This document shows, piece after piece, positions 10,680-21,008 of a stretch of DNA of 64,000 bases. The notes beneath the pieces are model-generated. The model did not search any database and was not told where the DNA came from. It worked only from the letters and a program-made list of their open reading frames with translations. Numbering within the stretch: position 1 is the first letter of the stretch; each line of letters begins with the position of its first letter. Location: contig CM043959.1 of NCBI GenBank assembly GCA_014529385.2, forward strand, positions 4,089,045-4,153,044, written 5' to 3'. The position numbers were made by a program, and so were the translations under genes. This stretch comes from Adiantum capillus-veneris. Lineage: Eukaryota > Streptophyta > Polypodiopsida > Polypodiales > Pteridaceae.

Positions 10680-11110
10680 CTAACAATTATCTAAAACATC
10701 ACATGCAAAAATCAAGTACGCACAAAAATGATTCTTAATTACAGAAATGATAGCCAAAGCAGATACAATAGGGACAGACTCCCCTTTAAGCTTTACATGA
10801 AGCATGTGAGTTTTGTCCCTATGTTGAAGGGTGATCTTTTTGTTGAAGACATCCAACACTCCATTTATATGGAACATCCACGAGATTCCCAATAGCGCAT
10901 CGCACCCTTCCAGTGGATGATGTAAAATTCTTTTGTGTCCACATATGATTGAATATGCAGACGCAGCTTTCCAATGATAGGTGTAACACACTCTGAGTGG
11001 CCAGGACATGCAAACCCTGCCTCTGCTGTGTACCCCATTTCTTCAGCTTTTGATGCCGAGCTTGATCGCCAATTCTCGAGATAAAGTTTGCTTTAGCACC
11101 TGGATCAACA
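10680..11110 (-). pseudogene. F: retropepsin-like protease
   Basis: The flap and C-terminal part are in the 11009-10680 frame: CDALLGISWMFHINGVLDVF, the ILG-x-x-W region of plant gypsy proteases. The catalytic motif appears upstream in another frame at about 11080-11110 as LVDPGAKANFIS (D-P-G in place of the usual D-S/T-G). A frameshift separates the two. Confidence 0.7.
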
Positions 11111-11244
11111 AGATAAGTGTTATATGGTCTCTGACCTTACCACACGCTCTGCATAATTCACTGGCATCTGAACTTGGCCTATCACCCACCATATCCGGCA
11201 CTAGACCTACCTGGGTTTGAGATTCTTGTCTTTCCTGTCCTCTG

Positions 11245-11877
11245 AGTCAACTAGCCTCCTCCTCCAAGGACAATCTGCAGCCAAATGCCTAGGCTGCTCG
11301 CATATAAAGCATTTGTTCTTGGCCATTAAAGCCTTCTTCTTTTTTTTTCCTTAGCCTGTCCTTCAGACATCGGCTGAGTCCTTAGCTTTCTTTGTTCTTT
11401 TCAACCCCTAGGACGCTGCAGGAGTCACTTTCACAACGGGATTCTTTGCTGAATTTGTCTTTTGCTGATCCCCTTTCATGTTGCCCTGAAACCCACTGTC
11501 CTCTTCCTTCCAACAAGTCAAGACCAGTATTGGCGGGTAGCCACTATGTTCTTTGTACAGTAATCCCGAAGCCCTTTAGGCAGCCCACAACCATACTTCT
11601 CAACATGCTCTATCAGTGGCACAAACCTGTAGGAGGTTACTCAGAGTAACGCTTTACAAAATGTCCCATTGTACTCATGTAGGCTATTGCAAGTAGCCGC
11701 ATTGAGTCGGTGCAAATCTATCAATCTTTACAGTTGCACCTTCTTTGTATGCTTTTGGCTTTTCAAGTGCTCCAATATTGTCATAGGAAATTGTTTACAA
11801 CATGGGCACTGTAATAGGGATCATCAGCGCCCCTTGGCCATTGACATTTTGCGTCATTGGTTCCATATGTGCCTCCT
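11245..11877 (-). pseudogene. F: gag with CCHC zinc knuckle
   Basis: At about 11260-11320 the minus strand encodes NKCFICEQPRHLAADCPW, a C-x2-C-x4-H-x4-C nucleocapsid knuckle. Upstream, 11330-11870 is gag-like but full of stops. A methionine near 11867 starts MEPMTQNVNGQGALM and soon meets a stop. The beginning of the element is cut at 11877. Confidence 0.6.
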
Positions 11878-12531
11878 TGTAATAGACTTGGACACTCCAA
11901 GTCAAGATTCTACCGCGACACGACAGGAATTCACTTCAAAACAGTTCACAGTTCACAATTGATTCGACACAGCCCGGCGGAGTTCCGTGCCTAGAGATAT
12001 TGGCCCCAAAGACTGGCACCCCTTTCGGTATTTCTTTTTGTATTAATCTGTTGCACAAAGTACACTGAGTGGTTGGGTCTCACTCTCAAAGTCTACGTCC
12101 AGATGCTCTGAGAAGTGGGAGCCCAACTACACTTATACAGAGATTACACGGGATGCCAAAAGCAGAGGCCCAAAAGCTGTCCCAAAAGCTGGCCATAAAA
12201 GACATTCAAAAATAATACATCTCCTCTCACAAGGCTTGGTAAAATTAAAGCAAAGCTCTAAAAAAAATAAAGCTCTCTCTCTCTCTCAAGCATGGTGTAA
12301 GAACTGCGTAGCCAAAAGCAGGCCCAAAACTGCCGCAAAAAGCTCCCTTTCCGTACGTTTTCTACCATGTCAGCCTTCTGTGTTTTCAGACGAATTTTGC
12401 GTCGCAAATGACGGGAGTCCATACACTGAAGCCACGTCAGCCCTGCAATGCAATTCACGAACCAGAGAAGGTGTGTGTGTGTTTGGTGTTTCCTCTGCCC
12501 AGGGTCATGCCACGTCACCTGGATTGTGACA
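11878..12531 (-). repeat. B: 3' LTR
   Basis: On the minus strand it runs TGTCAC...TATTACA, with plus-strand left end tgtaatagacttggac and right end gattgtgaca. It aligns with the LTRs of A and C over nearly all its length. It contains the AAAGAAATACCGAAAGGGG core at about 12015-12035 and a short CT patch. The matching 5' LTR is missing. Confidence 0.9.
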
Positions 12532-12545
12532 TAACCCCCCTCTTG
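12532..12545 (-). other. B: polypurine tract
   Basis: The minus strand reads CAAGAGGGGGGTTA immediately before the LTR start. This is the expected primer for plus-strand DNA synthesis. Confidence 0.8.
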
Positions 12546-13114
12546 AAAGCATTGTAATCGCCCTCGATTACGCCTGCAAAACAAACAGAGGCCATAAACC
12601 GTCTTAGCAAACACTAACTGTTAGTATCGACGCACTAGGAACACACATCTAGCACATGTACCAATCGACAGTCATGTCACACGACATCACTTGATATCAC
12701 AGGACATCACATGACAAATCCCATTCAAAATTTATTCGGATCTCAGACCATGATTTATCGGCAACGCAATTAGCAATCGCATCTAGATCCACTCAGGACC
12801 TCATAGATGTCCGATTGACTAATCCCTATTGCAACCATGACACATGTCCATCGAGATCATTCGGACCAATCTGCTGCAGTCATTTCGTCTATCAGTTCCT
12901 ACACTTAAACAAGTCAAGAACAAATGAGTATGATATTATCGGGAATTCCAGTTCATAAAGTCATATAGCTAAATACTGTCAGCTCACAGTTTCCCTAAAA
13001 CTCAAAGAGACATCAGTGACTTTAATATCAAAAATCGAGGCAATCTGTTGACAAAGGAGCGGAACAACGCCCCTCTTGTGCATACCCGCTGCACCAGATT
13101 CTGCCCAAGCTGAG
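12546..13114 (-). other. B: 3' untranslated region with decamer repeats
   Basis: It has no coding capacity. It matches 13807-14350 in A and 24043-24600 in C. At about 12672-12716 a ten-base word of the type ACATCACATG is repeated about four times. The segment ends at the TTCGG where element A inserted. Confidence 0.8.
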
Positions 13115-13119
13115 TTCGG

Positions 13120-13452
13120 TGTAACAGACTTGGACACTCCAAGTCAAGAATCTACCGCGACAGCACCAAATAACCACTTCAAAACAGTTCACAATTTATT
13201 CGACACTGGCCCGGCGGAGTTCCGTGCCTAGAGATATTGGCCCCAAAGATTGGCGCCCCTTTCGGTATTTCTTTTTATATTAATCTGAGTTCAAAGTGCA
13301 AGAGTGCGAGCAGGCGCTCACACTTAGACTCTGCGTCCAGATGCTCTGAGTTGTGAGAGGCCTGCTCACATATTTAAAGGTAAAGGGATGCCAAAAACAG
13401 AGCCCCAAAAGCTGAAAATCAAAAGCTTTCTACAAATAAAGCATAAGGTTTT

Positions 13453-13532
<80 letters not shown>

Positions 13533-13792
13533 TAAAGCAAAGAGGCTTTCTCTCTCTCTCAGTTGCATGGGAAAAAGCCAGGCCAAAAAGCTTTGCCCAA
13601 AACTGCCACAAAAGCATTGTCAAAATCTGTCAGCGCTGCCACGTCAGCTCCACGAAAAGCACCGCAAAATGCGTTGCGTCCGTACTGCCATGTGACACTG
13701 CCTCCGCGATTACCGGGACTGGCAGACATGTCAGCATTTCTTTTTCTTCCGGTTGTACAAGGTGTGGGCAACCATGTCATCACTTTGTGACA
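13120..13792 (-). repeat. A: 3' LTR
   Basis: It runs TGTCACAAAGTG...CTGTTACA on the minus strand. It contains a (CT)n tract at 13457-13529 and the conserved AAAGAAATACCGAAAGGGG motif near 13255-13275. It is 21 bp longer than the 5' LTR, mostly because of the CT tract. Otherwise the two LTRs are very similar, so the insertion is fairly young. Confidence 0.95.
13457..13529 (+). repeat. (TC)n microsatellite in A 3' LTR
   Basis: About 36 uninterrupted TC units. The same position of the 5' LTR (18008-18060) has about 26, showing slippage since insertion. Confidence 0.95.
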
Positions 13793-13806
13793 TACCCCCC
13801 TCTTGA
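13793..13806 (-). other. A: polypurine tract
   Basis: The minus strand reads TCAAGAGGGGGGTA directly before the 3' LTR start. Confidence 0.85.
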
Positions 13807-14350
13807 AAGCATTGTAATCGCCCTCGATTACGCCTGCAAAACAGACAGAGGCCATAAACCGTCTTAGCAGACACTGATTCTTAGTACCTACACACTAGGA
13901 ACACACATCTAGCACATGCACCGATCGACAGTCACATCACACGACATCACAGAACATCACATGACATTAAACATTCATTCGGATCTTAGACCATGATGTA
14001 TTGGCAAAGTAGCTAGCAATCGCATCTAGATCCAATCGGGACCTCATCGATGACTAACCCCTATTGCAACCATGTCTATTCAAGATCAATTAGACCAAAA
14101 TGTTGCAATCATTTCGTGTATCACTTCCTGCACTTAAAAACAAGTCAAGAACAAATCGGTTTCATATTCCGGAATTTCATTTCATGAAGTCATACAGCAA
14201 AGCATTGTCGGCTCGCAGTATCCCTAAAGCTCAAAGAGACATCAATGACTCTAGTATTCTAAAATAGAGGCATCTGTTGACAAAGGAGCGGAGTAACTCC
14301 CCTTTTGTGCATCCCACTGCACCAGATCTGCAGCCAAGCTAAATTCTGGG
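13807..14350 (-). other. A: 3' untranslated region
   Basis: There is no coding sequence. It aligns with the same region of B and C and contains about three ACATCAC-type decamers at 13930-13965. Confidence 0.75.
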
Positions 14351-14366
14351 TTCCATTTGGAGTAGA

Positions 14367-14640
14367 CTATGCTAAACGAAAAGCTTCGAGGTAAAGTTTC
14401 ACAATCTGAGGAGTATCTGCTAGGTCCTCCTCCTCCATCCACTTCGCATCCAATGCAGGATAGTTCTTGAATTTAACCAAGAACCGCCTTCTTACTTTAC
14501 CCTTATTCTTTGTGTCCTTATGTGCCAAAATCTGTTCAGGAACAAGGATCTCCTCGTTTTCTTCCACTTCGGGTTGCTCATCGGGCTCCCCATCATCAGG
14601 CACATTGCCTTTAAAAGGTTTCAAGAGACTCACATGAAAT
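14367..14640 (-). pseudogene. A: chromodomain
   Basis: The frame holds an acidic linker (EPDEQPEVEENEEILVPEQI), RRRFLVKFKNYPA and LDAKWMEEEDLADTP, ending in LEAFRLA. It is the histone-binding tail of the integrase. It reads cleanly, but a frameshift at about 14630-14640 separates it from the integrase frame, so it would not be fused without repair. Confidence 0.85.
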
Positions 14641-15430
14641 GCATTGTGAATCCTCCAGTGTCAGGCAGTTTCAGTCGGAAGCAGAGATCATTGATCTTTT
14701 TGGAGATCTGGAAAGGTCCGTAGTATCTCATACTAAGCTTTGGAAAAAGCCTCTCCTTTCCCTTCTTCTTTCTCAGGCGTGCCTTCTCAAAACGTAAGAG
14801 CACCCAATCATCCTCATTCAATTTCAAATCGCGTCGATGGCGGTCCGCTGCATTTTTCTGTCGTTCTTGAGATTTCTGCAAAGCCTCGCGGACCTTGGCA
14901 AAAGCCGTGTCTAAGTCGCGCGTATACTCATCAGCTTCAAAAATCTTATCTTTTGTGCTTCGGAAGGGTGGAACCTTCGCAACACCTCCAACAATCTCAA
15001 ATAGGGCCTTCCCCGTCGAAGAGTGTATCGTGTTATTGTAGGCAAATTTCACCAAAGGTAAATACTTTTCCCATTGAGTCTTTTGATCTGAGATGTAAGA
15101 CTCCAATAAATCTAAAACCACTAAATTGGCAATCTCAGATTGCCCGTCAGTCTGCGGGTGGAAAGATGACGAGAACTCCAACCACATGCCAATGTTCTCC
15201 CAAATTGCCTTCCAAAACAAACTCGTAAATCTGGGGTCCTTATCGGAGACAATCGTCTCAGACATGCCATGTAATCTGAAAATCTGGGCCACAACCAGTC
15301 TCGCTAAGTGATCCGGCTTGACTGTCTTCTTCACTGCAATAAAATGAGCCTGCTTGCTAAATCTGTCAATAACAGTTGAAATACCATCATGACCACTTTG
15401 TGTTCTCGGGAGATCAAAAATGAAATCCAT
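14630..15430 (-). CDS. A: integrase core and tail, long open frame
   Basis: 266 residues start at MDFIFDLPRTQSGHDGIS, so the zinc-binding N-terminus lies in another frame upstream (about 15484-15725, with the VCQKVKFDRH piece). All three catalytic residues are visible: D in MDFIFD, D in IVSDKDPRF and E in TDGQSEIAN. The tail contains the GPF-like YYGPFQISKKIND and RLKLPD motifs. It cuts and joins retrotransposon DNA into the genome. The core is the best preserved chromoviral integrase of the window, yet it is detached from its first domain and its chromodomain by frameshifts. Confidence 0.85.
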   Translation of the reverse strand: MDFIFDLPRTQSGHDGISTVIDRFSKQAHFIAVKKTVKPDHLARLVVAQIFRLHGMSETIVSDKDPRFTSLFWKAIWENIGMWLEFSSSFHPQTDGQSEIANLVVLDLLESYISDQKTQWEKYLPLVKFAYNNTIHSSTGKALFEIVGGVAKVPPFRSTKDKIFEADEYTRDLDTAFAKVREALQKSQERQKNAADRHRRDLKLNEDDWVLLRFEKARLRKKKGKERLFPKLSMRYYGPFQISKKINDLCFRLKLPDTGGFTMHFM

Positions 15431-15483
15431 TGCAATACTTTCCCGGGGCGGGTGGGTATGGGAAAAGGCTGTAACAATCCCTA

Positions 15484-15725
15484 TGCTCTATGCCTGTCAA
15501 ACTTGACCTTCTGGCATACCAAGGAACTGCGCACAAACTATTCCACATCCTTCTTGAGTCTCGGCCAATAGAAATATCTCTCTACCCCTTTCATGGTGGT
15601 AGCAATGCCGCGGTGACCCGTAAAAGGTGGACAGTGGCATTCAGTCATAACCTTTTCCCTCAACGGCTGTGTAACGCACAACATGGTTTTCCTCATCAAG
15701 TAGCCATCCCAAATGGAATATCCCG
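15484..15725 (-). pseudogene. A: integrase zinc-binding N-terminus, broken
   Basis: Translations show an HHCC-type zinc finger (GHRGIATT, YFYWPRLKKD, SLVCQKVKFD), with stops and a frame change before and after it. It links the RNase H frame to the integrase core. Confidence 0.7.
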
Positions 15726-16220
15726 CTAAACACTCCCATCCCGTATCCGTGTGAAAATGTCTGCAAAATCCTGATCTATGGCATACTGGTCGACCATATC
15801 CTCGAAGCTCCTATGATAGATCGCGGAAATAGCCAGAACCAACGGCTTCCGAGACAAAGCATCTGCCACCAAATTCTTATGTCCCTGAACATGGACAATT
15901 TGGAAGTGAAACTGTGACAAGATATTCACCCACCGCATCTGCTTTTCCGATAGCTGCTTCTGTGACAAGAAGTAGCGCAAACTCTGATGGTCTGTAAAGA
16001 CAGTAAAATCCGCTCCAAGTAGGTAGTACCGCCACTGAGTAAGAGCATGGATAACCGCCAAAAGCTCTTTCTCATAAATCTGTGTTGTCAATACCGACCT
16101 TGAGAACAATCGGGTCTCGTAAGCAATGGCATGGCCTTCTTGCATTAAGACCGCACCCAGACTACAACCACAAGCATCACAATATACTTCAAATGACTTC
16201 TGCAAGTCCGGCAAAGTCAA
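15726..16220 (-). CDS. A: RNase H domain
   Basis: The 164-residue frame has CDACGCSLGAVLMQEG (first catalytic aspartate region), YEKELLAVIHALTQWRYYLL (glutamate) and FTDHQSLRYFL (aspartate), and ends in LVADALSRKPL. The domain degrades the RNA strand during reverse transcription. Its left partner should be RT, but the frame begins at the end of the RT connection (LPDLQKSF). Just upstream lies gag sequence, marking an internal deletion near 16225. Confidence 0.85.
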   Translation of the reverse strand: MTLPDLQKSFEVYCDACGCSLGAVLMQEGHAIAYETRLFSRSVLTTQIYEKELLAVIHALTQWRYYLLGADFTVFTDHQSLRYFLSQKQLSEKQMRWVNILSQFHFQIVHVQGHKNLVADALSRKPLVLAISAIYHRSFEDMVDQYAIDQDFADIFTRIRDGSV

Positions 16221-16225
16221 AACTG

Positions 16226-17601
16226 GTCCGACTTCTTTTTTGAGTTGCTCTTTCTCTTTCTACTTTCATTTGTCGAAGTCTGTTCAGCTCTTTGTGTCAT
16301 GATCTCATCGGTGGGGTAAGTCAGACTGCCAAATTGGATGGCAAAACCCCGTTTCGCATGACTCATCAACTCCTGAATAGAAGCTGGCTTCTGTTTCAAG
16401 CAGTGATATCGGACGTAGGTAGATCCAAGGTAAACCGCTCAATCTGTTCCTTGAACGAGATCTCCTTAAATGAAGAGGCGGGTAGAAAAGAGCTCCAGAA
16501 TCTCTCGCAATAAGCGTCCACTATATCTTTCTTGGTCATCCGAAGATGGTTCTAAGCAGTTCGTATATCGCGTTCATACTCTCGAGTCAGCCAAGAAGAA
16601 ATAAAAAGCGTCTTGATTTTTAGACATTTAACTGGCGCAGTCTTGCTTAATAGAAGCATGGACCACCAAGTTCAAGCATTCCCCTTGAAGTAAGAGGCAG
16701 CTCTCCGAAACTTAGAGTGCTCTGAGTAGCATCCTCTCGCGAAAGCAATGTCAAACTGTTGTACAAAAGACAAAGCCTTAGAAGCATCTTTATAACCAGA
16801 AAAAGTGTCAAATTTGATTGACTATCCACCTTCCTTAACTCTCAGACTTTCTTGCTTTTGTCTTTCAAAAAGTCATAATGGTTGGCTTTGCAAAAATTCT
16901 TCTTCTTTGCATAAAAGTTGTTGTCATCAGAGTCAGAACTGTCTGTAGACGAGTCCTCTGTAGAATTGTCGCTCACGGGGCGAGATTTAGACTTCTTTGC
17001 CTTTTTCTTGCCCTTTCCGAAGCGTTGCTTTGTGCTTCGCTTTTTGCTTTTCGGTCTTCTTCGCTGGAGTCACATGAGCTAGAAGAAATGTTAGAAGAAC
17101 AAGAAGAAGAACTGGGTACTTCCTCAAATCGAACACGCTTCTTCTGTTTCTTTGCCTTTTCAAAAGTCGACTGACGACCCAAATAGTCCGGGAAGTCAGT
17201 GCCTTTCTTCTGCTTTTTGCCATGCTTTTTAGCTTTGTTCTACGAGTCAAAAAGCTGAGCAATTCGTGCATCAACCACCTCTTCTAATTCCTTCTCTGTA
17301 TATTTCTTATAAGCAGAAGGTTTCTTGAGAGCGGGTTTTGGAGGTGGTGTTGTGGTTTTCTGCCACCACTGCTCGTGCACCTCCTAGAAAGAAGTCTCGC
17401 TCATATATTTTGCAAATTTTGGGTCCTTCGCAAAATTGAGCATCATCTTTGTTGCATCGCCAATCAATTGACGACACTCCATTCTCGACGCTCCGTCTGA
17501 GTAGGCCAAGGCGGGCCATACTCCTTGCCGGAATCTTCGTTGTGATCCCTTCCCGCATCTCCGGATGCAGAGGGAGTCGACTGATCTTTGCCTGAAGCCA
17601 T
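16226..17601 (-). pseudogene. A: gag, frameshifted, joined directly to RNase H
   Basis: A start at 17601 opens MASGKDQSTPSASGDAGRDH. Following pieces in changing frames include AKDPKFAKYMSETSF, a lysine-rich stretch, a serine-rich piece (PSSSSCSSNISSSSCDSSEE, 16973-17182) and a capsid-like part near 16640-16850 (FDTFSG, FDIAFARGD). The last part (16217-16399) reads ASIQELMSHAKRGFAIQFGS and is still gag-like. No zinc knuckle, protease or RT follows. Gag would form the particle, but at least four disruptions prevent a full product. Confidence 0.7.
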
Positions 17602-17651
17602 AGGTGCCGCGGAAAAAAATTAGGGATCGGGTTTCCCGTAGAAGAGAAATC

Positions 17652-17669
17652 GGCCGTGCTCTAATACCA
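17652..17669 (-). other. A: primer-binding site
   Basis: The minus strand reads TGGTATTAGAGCACGGCC beside the 5' LTR end. The first 12 bases match the 3' end of initiator tRNA-Met with one mismatch (T for C). Confidence 0.85.
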
Positions 17670-17670
17670 T

Positions 17671-18004
17671 TGTAACAGACTTGGACACTCCAAGTCAAGA
17701 ATCTACCGCGACAGCACCAAATAACCACTTCAAAATAGTTCACAGTTAAAAATTTATTCGACACTGGCCCGGCGGAGTTCCATGCCTAGAGATATTGGCC
17801 CCAAAGACTGGCGCCCCTTTCGGTATTTCTTTTTGTATTAATCTGAGTTCAAAGTACAAGAGTGCGGTAAGCGCTCACACTCAGACTCTGTGTCCAGATG
17901 CTTTGAGTTGTGAGAAGCCTGCTCACATGTTTAAAGGTACAAGGGATGCCAAAAACAGAGCCCCAAAAGCTGAAAATCAAACGCTTTCTACAACAGAAGG
18001 TTTT

Positions 18005-18063
<59 letters not shown>

Positions 18064-18322
18064 AAAGCAAAGAGGCTTTCTCTCTCTCTCAGTTGCGTGG
18101 GAAAAATCAAGGCCAAAAAGCTTTGCCCAAAACTGCCGCAAAAGCATCGTCAAAATCTGCCAGCGCTACCACGTCAGCTCTGTGAAAAGCGCTGCAAAAT
18201 GTGATGCGTCCGTACTGCCACGTGGCACTACCTTCGCGATTTTTGGGACTGGCAAACACGTTAGCATTTCTTTTTCTTCCGGTTGTACAGGGTGTGGGTA
18301 GCCACGTCATCACTTTGTGACA
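17671..18322 (-). repeat. A: 5' LTR
   Basis: 652 bp, TGTCACAAAGTG...TGTTACA on the minus strand. It carries a (TC)n tract at 18008-18060 and the shared GGGGCGCC core at about 17805-17830. The outer edge abuts the TTCGG duplication. Confidence 0.95.
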
Positions 18323-18345
18323 TTCGGGGTTTCATTTAGAATAGA

Positions 18346-18640
18346 CTATGCTAATCCAAATGCTTCAAGGTAATGATTCACAATCTGAGGGGTATCTGCT
18401 AGGTCCTCCTCCTCCATCCACTTCGCATCCAATGCAGGATAGTTCTTGAATTTAACCAAGAACCGCCTTATCACTTTATCCTTAATCTTTCTGTCTTTAT
18501 GTGCCAATATCTGATCTCGAACAAGTATCTCCCCGTTTTCTTCCACTTCGGGTTGCTCATCAGGCTCCCCATATACAGGCACATCGCCTTTAAAAGGCTT
18601 CACGAGACTCACATGAAAAGCATTGTGAATTCTCCATGTA
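18346..18640 (-). pseudogene. B: chromodomain
   Basis: It is near-identical in layout to the A chromodomain: EPDEQPEVEENGEILVRDQI, RRFLVKFKNYPALDAKW, MEEEDLADTPQIV, ending LEAFGLA. It is open, but the start joins the integrase tail through a frameshift near 18615-18660. Confidence 0.85.
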
Positions 18641-19720
18641 TCGGGCAGCTTCAGTCGAAAGAGTCATTATTTATCTTTTCGGAGACCTGGAAAGGTCCGT
18701 AGTATCGCATACTAAGCTTTGGAAAAAGCCTCTCCTTTCCCTTTCTCTTTCTTAGGCGTGCCTTCTCAAAACGTAAGAGCACCCAATCGTTCTCCTTCAA
18801 TTTCAAATCGCGACGATGGCGATCTGCTGCCTTTTTCCGTCTTTCTTGAGATTTCTACAAAGCCTCGCGGACCTTGGCAAAAGCCGTATCCAAGTCACGC
18901 GTGTACTCATTGGCTTCAAAAATCTTATCTTTCGTGCTTAGGAAGGGTGGAACCTTCGTAGCACCTTCAATAATCTCAAATGGCGCCTTCCCCATCGAAG
19001 AGTGTATCGTGTTATTGTAGGCAACTTCCACTAAAGGTAAATACCTTTCCCATTGAGTCTTCTAATCCGAGATGTAAGACTTCAATAAATCTAGTACCAC
19101 TGAATTGGCAATCTCTAATTGCCCGTCAGTCTGCGGGTGGAAAGATGACGACAACTGCAACCACGTGCCAATGTTCTCCCAAATTGCCTTCCAAACCAAA
19201 CTCGTAAATCTAGGGTCCCTGTGCGATCCAATCGTCTCAAGCATGTCATGTAATCTGAAGATCTGGGCCGCAAACAGTCTTGCTAAGTAATCCGGCTTGA
19301 CTATTTTGTTCACCGGAATGAAATGAGCTTGCTTGCTAAATCTGTCAACAACACTCCAGATACCATCGTGACCACTCTGTGTTCTCGGGAGATCAAAAAT
19401 GAAATCCATTGCAATACTTTCCCAGGGACGGGTGGGTATGGGTAAAGGCTGTAACAATCCCTGTGCTTTATGCTTGTCAAACTTGACCTTCTGGCATACC
19501 AAGCAACTGCACACAAAATCATCCACATCCTTCTTGACTCTCGGCCAATAGAAGTATCTCTATATCCCTTCCAAGGTGGTAGCAATGCCGCGGTGACCCG
19601 TAAAAAGGTGGACAGTGGCATTCGGTCATAACCTTTTCCCTCAACGGTTGTGTAACGCACAACATGGTTTTCCTCATCAAGTAGCCATCCCAAATGGAAT
19701 ATCCCGCTACTATCTCCCCA
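18641..19720 (-). pseudogene. B: integrase
   Basis: The main frame 19526-19062 has the zinc-finger end (CSCLVCQKVKFDKH), AMDFIFDLPRTQSGHDGIW and TDGQLEIANSV. The second catalytic site reads TIGSHRDPRF where relatives have IVSDRDPRF, so that aspartate is replaced by histidine. A stop at about 19062 cuts the tail. It is inactive by sequence. Confidence 0.85.
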
Positions 19721-20180
19721 TTCCGTATCCGTGAGAACAGATCTGCAAAATCTGTATCTGTGGCATACCGATCGACCATATCCTCAAAGCTCCTATGATG
19801 AATCACGGAAATAGCCAAAACCAACGACTTCCAGGACAAAGCATCTGCCACCAAATTCTTCTGTCCCTGCACATGGACAATCTGGAAGTGAAATTGTAAC
19901 AAGATGTTCACCCATCGCATTTGCTTTTTCGATACCTGCTTCTGTGACAAGAAGTAGCGTAAACTCTGATGGTCTATGAAGACAGTAAAATCCGCTCCGA
20001 GTAGGTAATGTCGCCACTGAGTAAGAGCATGGATAACCGCCAAAAGCTCTTTCTCATAAATCTGTGTTGTCAATTCTGGCCTTGAGAACAATCGGCTCTC
20101 GTAGGCAATGACATGGCCCTCTTGCATTAAGACCGCCGCAGACTACGACCACAAGCATCACAATATATTGTAAATGACTT
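19519..20180 (-). pseudogene. B: RNase H and start of integrase
   Basis: The 202-residue frame carries YEKELLAVIHALTQWRHYLL, FIDHQSLRYFL and LVADALSWKSLV, then runs into the H2C2-like start of integrase. The first RNase H motif with its catalytic aspartate lies just upstream, across a frameshift near 20130. Confidence 0.8.
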
Positions 20181-21008
20181 CTACAAGTCCGGCAAAGTCA
20201 AAACTGGTCCTGTAGTCAATTTCTCTTTCAATGTCTGAAAGGCAGTCACCTCTGTGGGTCCCCACGAGAAAGGGACTCCTTTCTGTGTCAAAATATGCAA
20301 AGGGGAAGCAACCTCTACAAACTTTCTAATGAACCGTCTGTAGTACGAACACAAGCCCAAGAAGCTTCTAACTTCATGGACATTCTTCAAATCGGGCCAA
20401 TCACGGATAGTCTCTATCTTGGCCGGGTCCATCTGCACTCCTACTGCTGACACAATGTGTCCCAAAAAGAGTGTCTCTGATAGGAAAAATTCACTTTTCT
20501 TTGCAATAATCACCAACTTGTGATCTCGTAATGCCTGAAAGACCTGTAGTAGATGTTCTCTATGTTCTGCCTCATCCTTGGAGAAAACAATGATGTCGTC
20601 AGAGAAAGGGCCAACACATAGTCTATACTCTCGAAAAATCCTGTTCATCACCCGGTTAAATGTCGCAGGAGCATTGGTTAGGCCAAAAAGCATCACCAAA
20701 AACTCAAATAACCCAAAAGTCGTTCGAAAAGCTATCTTGTAGACATCTCCCGGAGCGAGTCGGATCTGATGATATCTGCTTTTTAAGTCGATCCTGCTAA
20801 AGCACGAGGATCCGTGTAGTCGGTCGAGAATATCATCGATCCTAGGAATCTGAAATTTGTTCTTGATGGTGATTTTGTTAAGAGCTCTATAATCAATGCA
20901 CATTCTCCAAGATCCGTCTTTCTTCAAAACCAACAACACTAGAGAGCAGTACAATGAAGTACTAGGTTGGACAAGACGCTTTTCCAGGAGGTCTTTCACT
21001 TGGTTCAT
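20181..21008 (-). CDS. B: reverse transcriptase, long open frame
   Basis: 275 residues cover most of the [22 protein letters not shown] (fingers), IDDILDRLHGSSCFSRIDLK (first catalytic aspartate), LFGLTNAPATFNRVMNRIF and the catalytic box VGPFSDDIIVFS. Thumb and connection regions end in TTGPVLTLPDL. Relatives have F-F/V/L-D-D in the box, so serine at the third place is unusual and probably harmful. It copies element RNA into DNA with RNase H. This is the only nearly complete RT among the A, B and C elements. A methionine at 21008 need not be a true start, because RT is normally part of a polyprotein. Confidence 0.9.
   Translation of the reverse strand: MNQVKDLLEKRLVQPSTSLYCSLVLLVLKKDGSWRMCIDYRALNKITIKNKFQIPRIDDILDRLHGSSCFSRIDLKSRYHQIRLAPGDVYKIAFRTTFGLFEFLVMLFGLTNAPATFNRVMNRIFREYRLCVGPFSDDIIVFSKDEAEHREHLLQVFQALRDHKLVIIAKKSEFFLSETLFLGHIVSAVGVQMDPAKIETIRDWPDLKNVHEVRSFLGLCSYYRRFIRKFVEVASPLHILTQKGVPFSWGPTEVTAFQTLKEKLTTGPVLTLPDL

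Larger units (their letters stand above)
7764..11877 (-). mobile_element. Ty3/gypsy chromovirus F, 5'-truncated
   Basis: Read right to left, the order is gag zinc knuckle, protease, RT, RNase H, integrase, chromodomain, the standard Ty3/gypsy chromovirus order. Every domain is broken by stops or frameshifts. The right side ends exactly where the B-element 3' LTR begins (11878), so B or a later rearrangement removed the start of gag, the primer site and the 5' LTR. The left end is unresolved (TGTCAC-like start at 7763). Confidence 0.85.
13115..18327 (-). mobile_element. Chromovirus A, complete ends, nested in B
   Basis: Two LTRs (13120-13792 and 17671-18322) bound the element. The five bases outside them are TTCGG on both sides (13115-13119 and 18323-18327), a clean target-site duplication. 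The interior, read right to left, is primer site, gag, RNase H, integrase, chromodomain, polypurine tract. Protease and RT are missing. It sits inside B, a close relative in the same orientation, at a point about 30 bases beyond the B chromodomain. Confidence 0.95.

Noticed and set aside
13388-13867. Open frame of 159 residues with long Ser-Leu repeats (plus strand)
   Set aside because: It is translation of the (TC)n microsatellite in the A LTR. The same happens at 17795-18301 and elsewhere.
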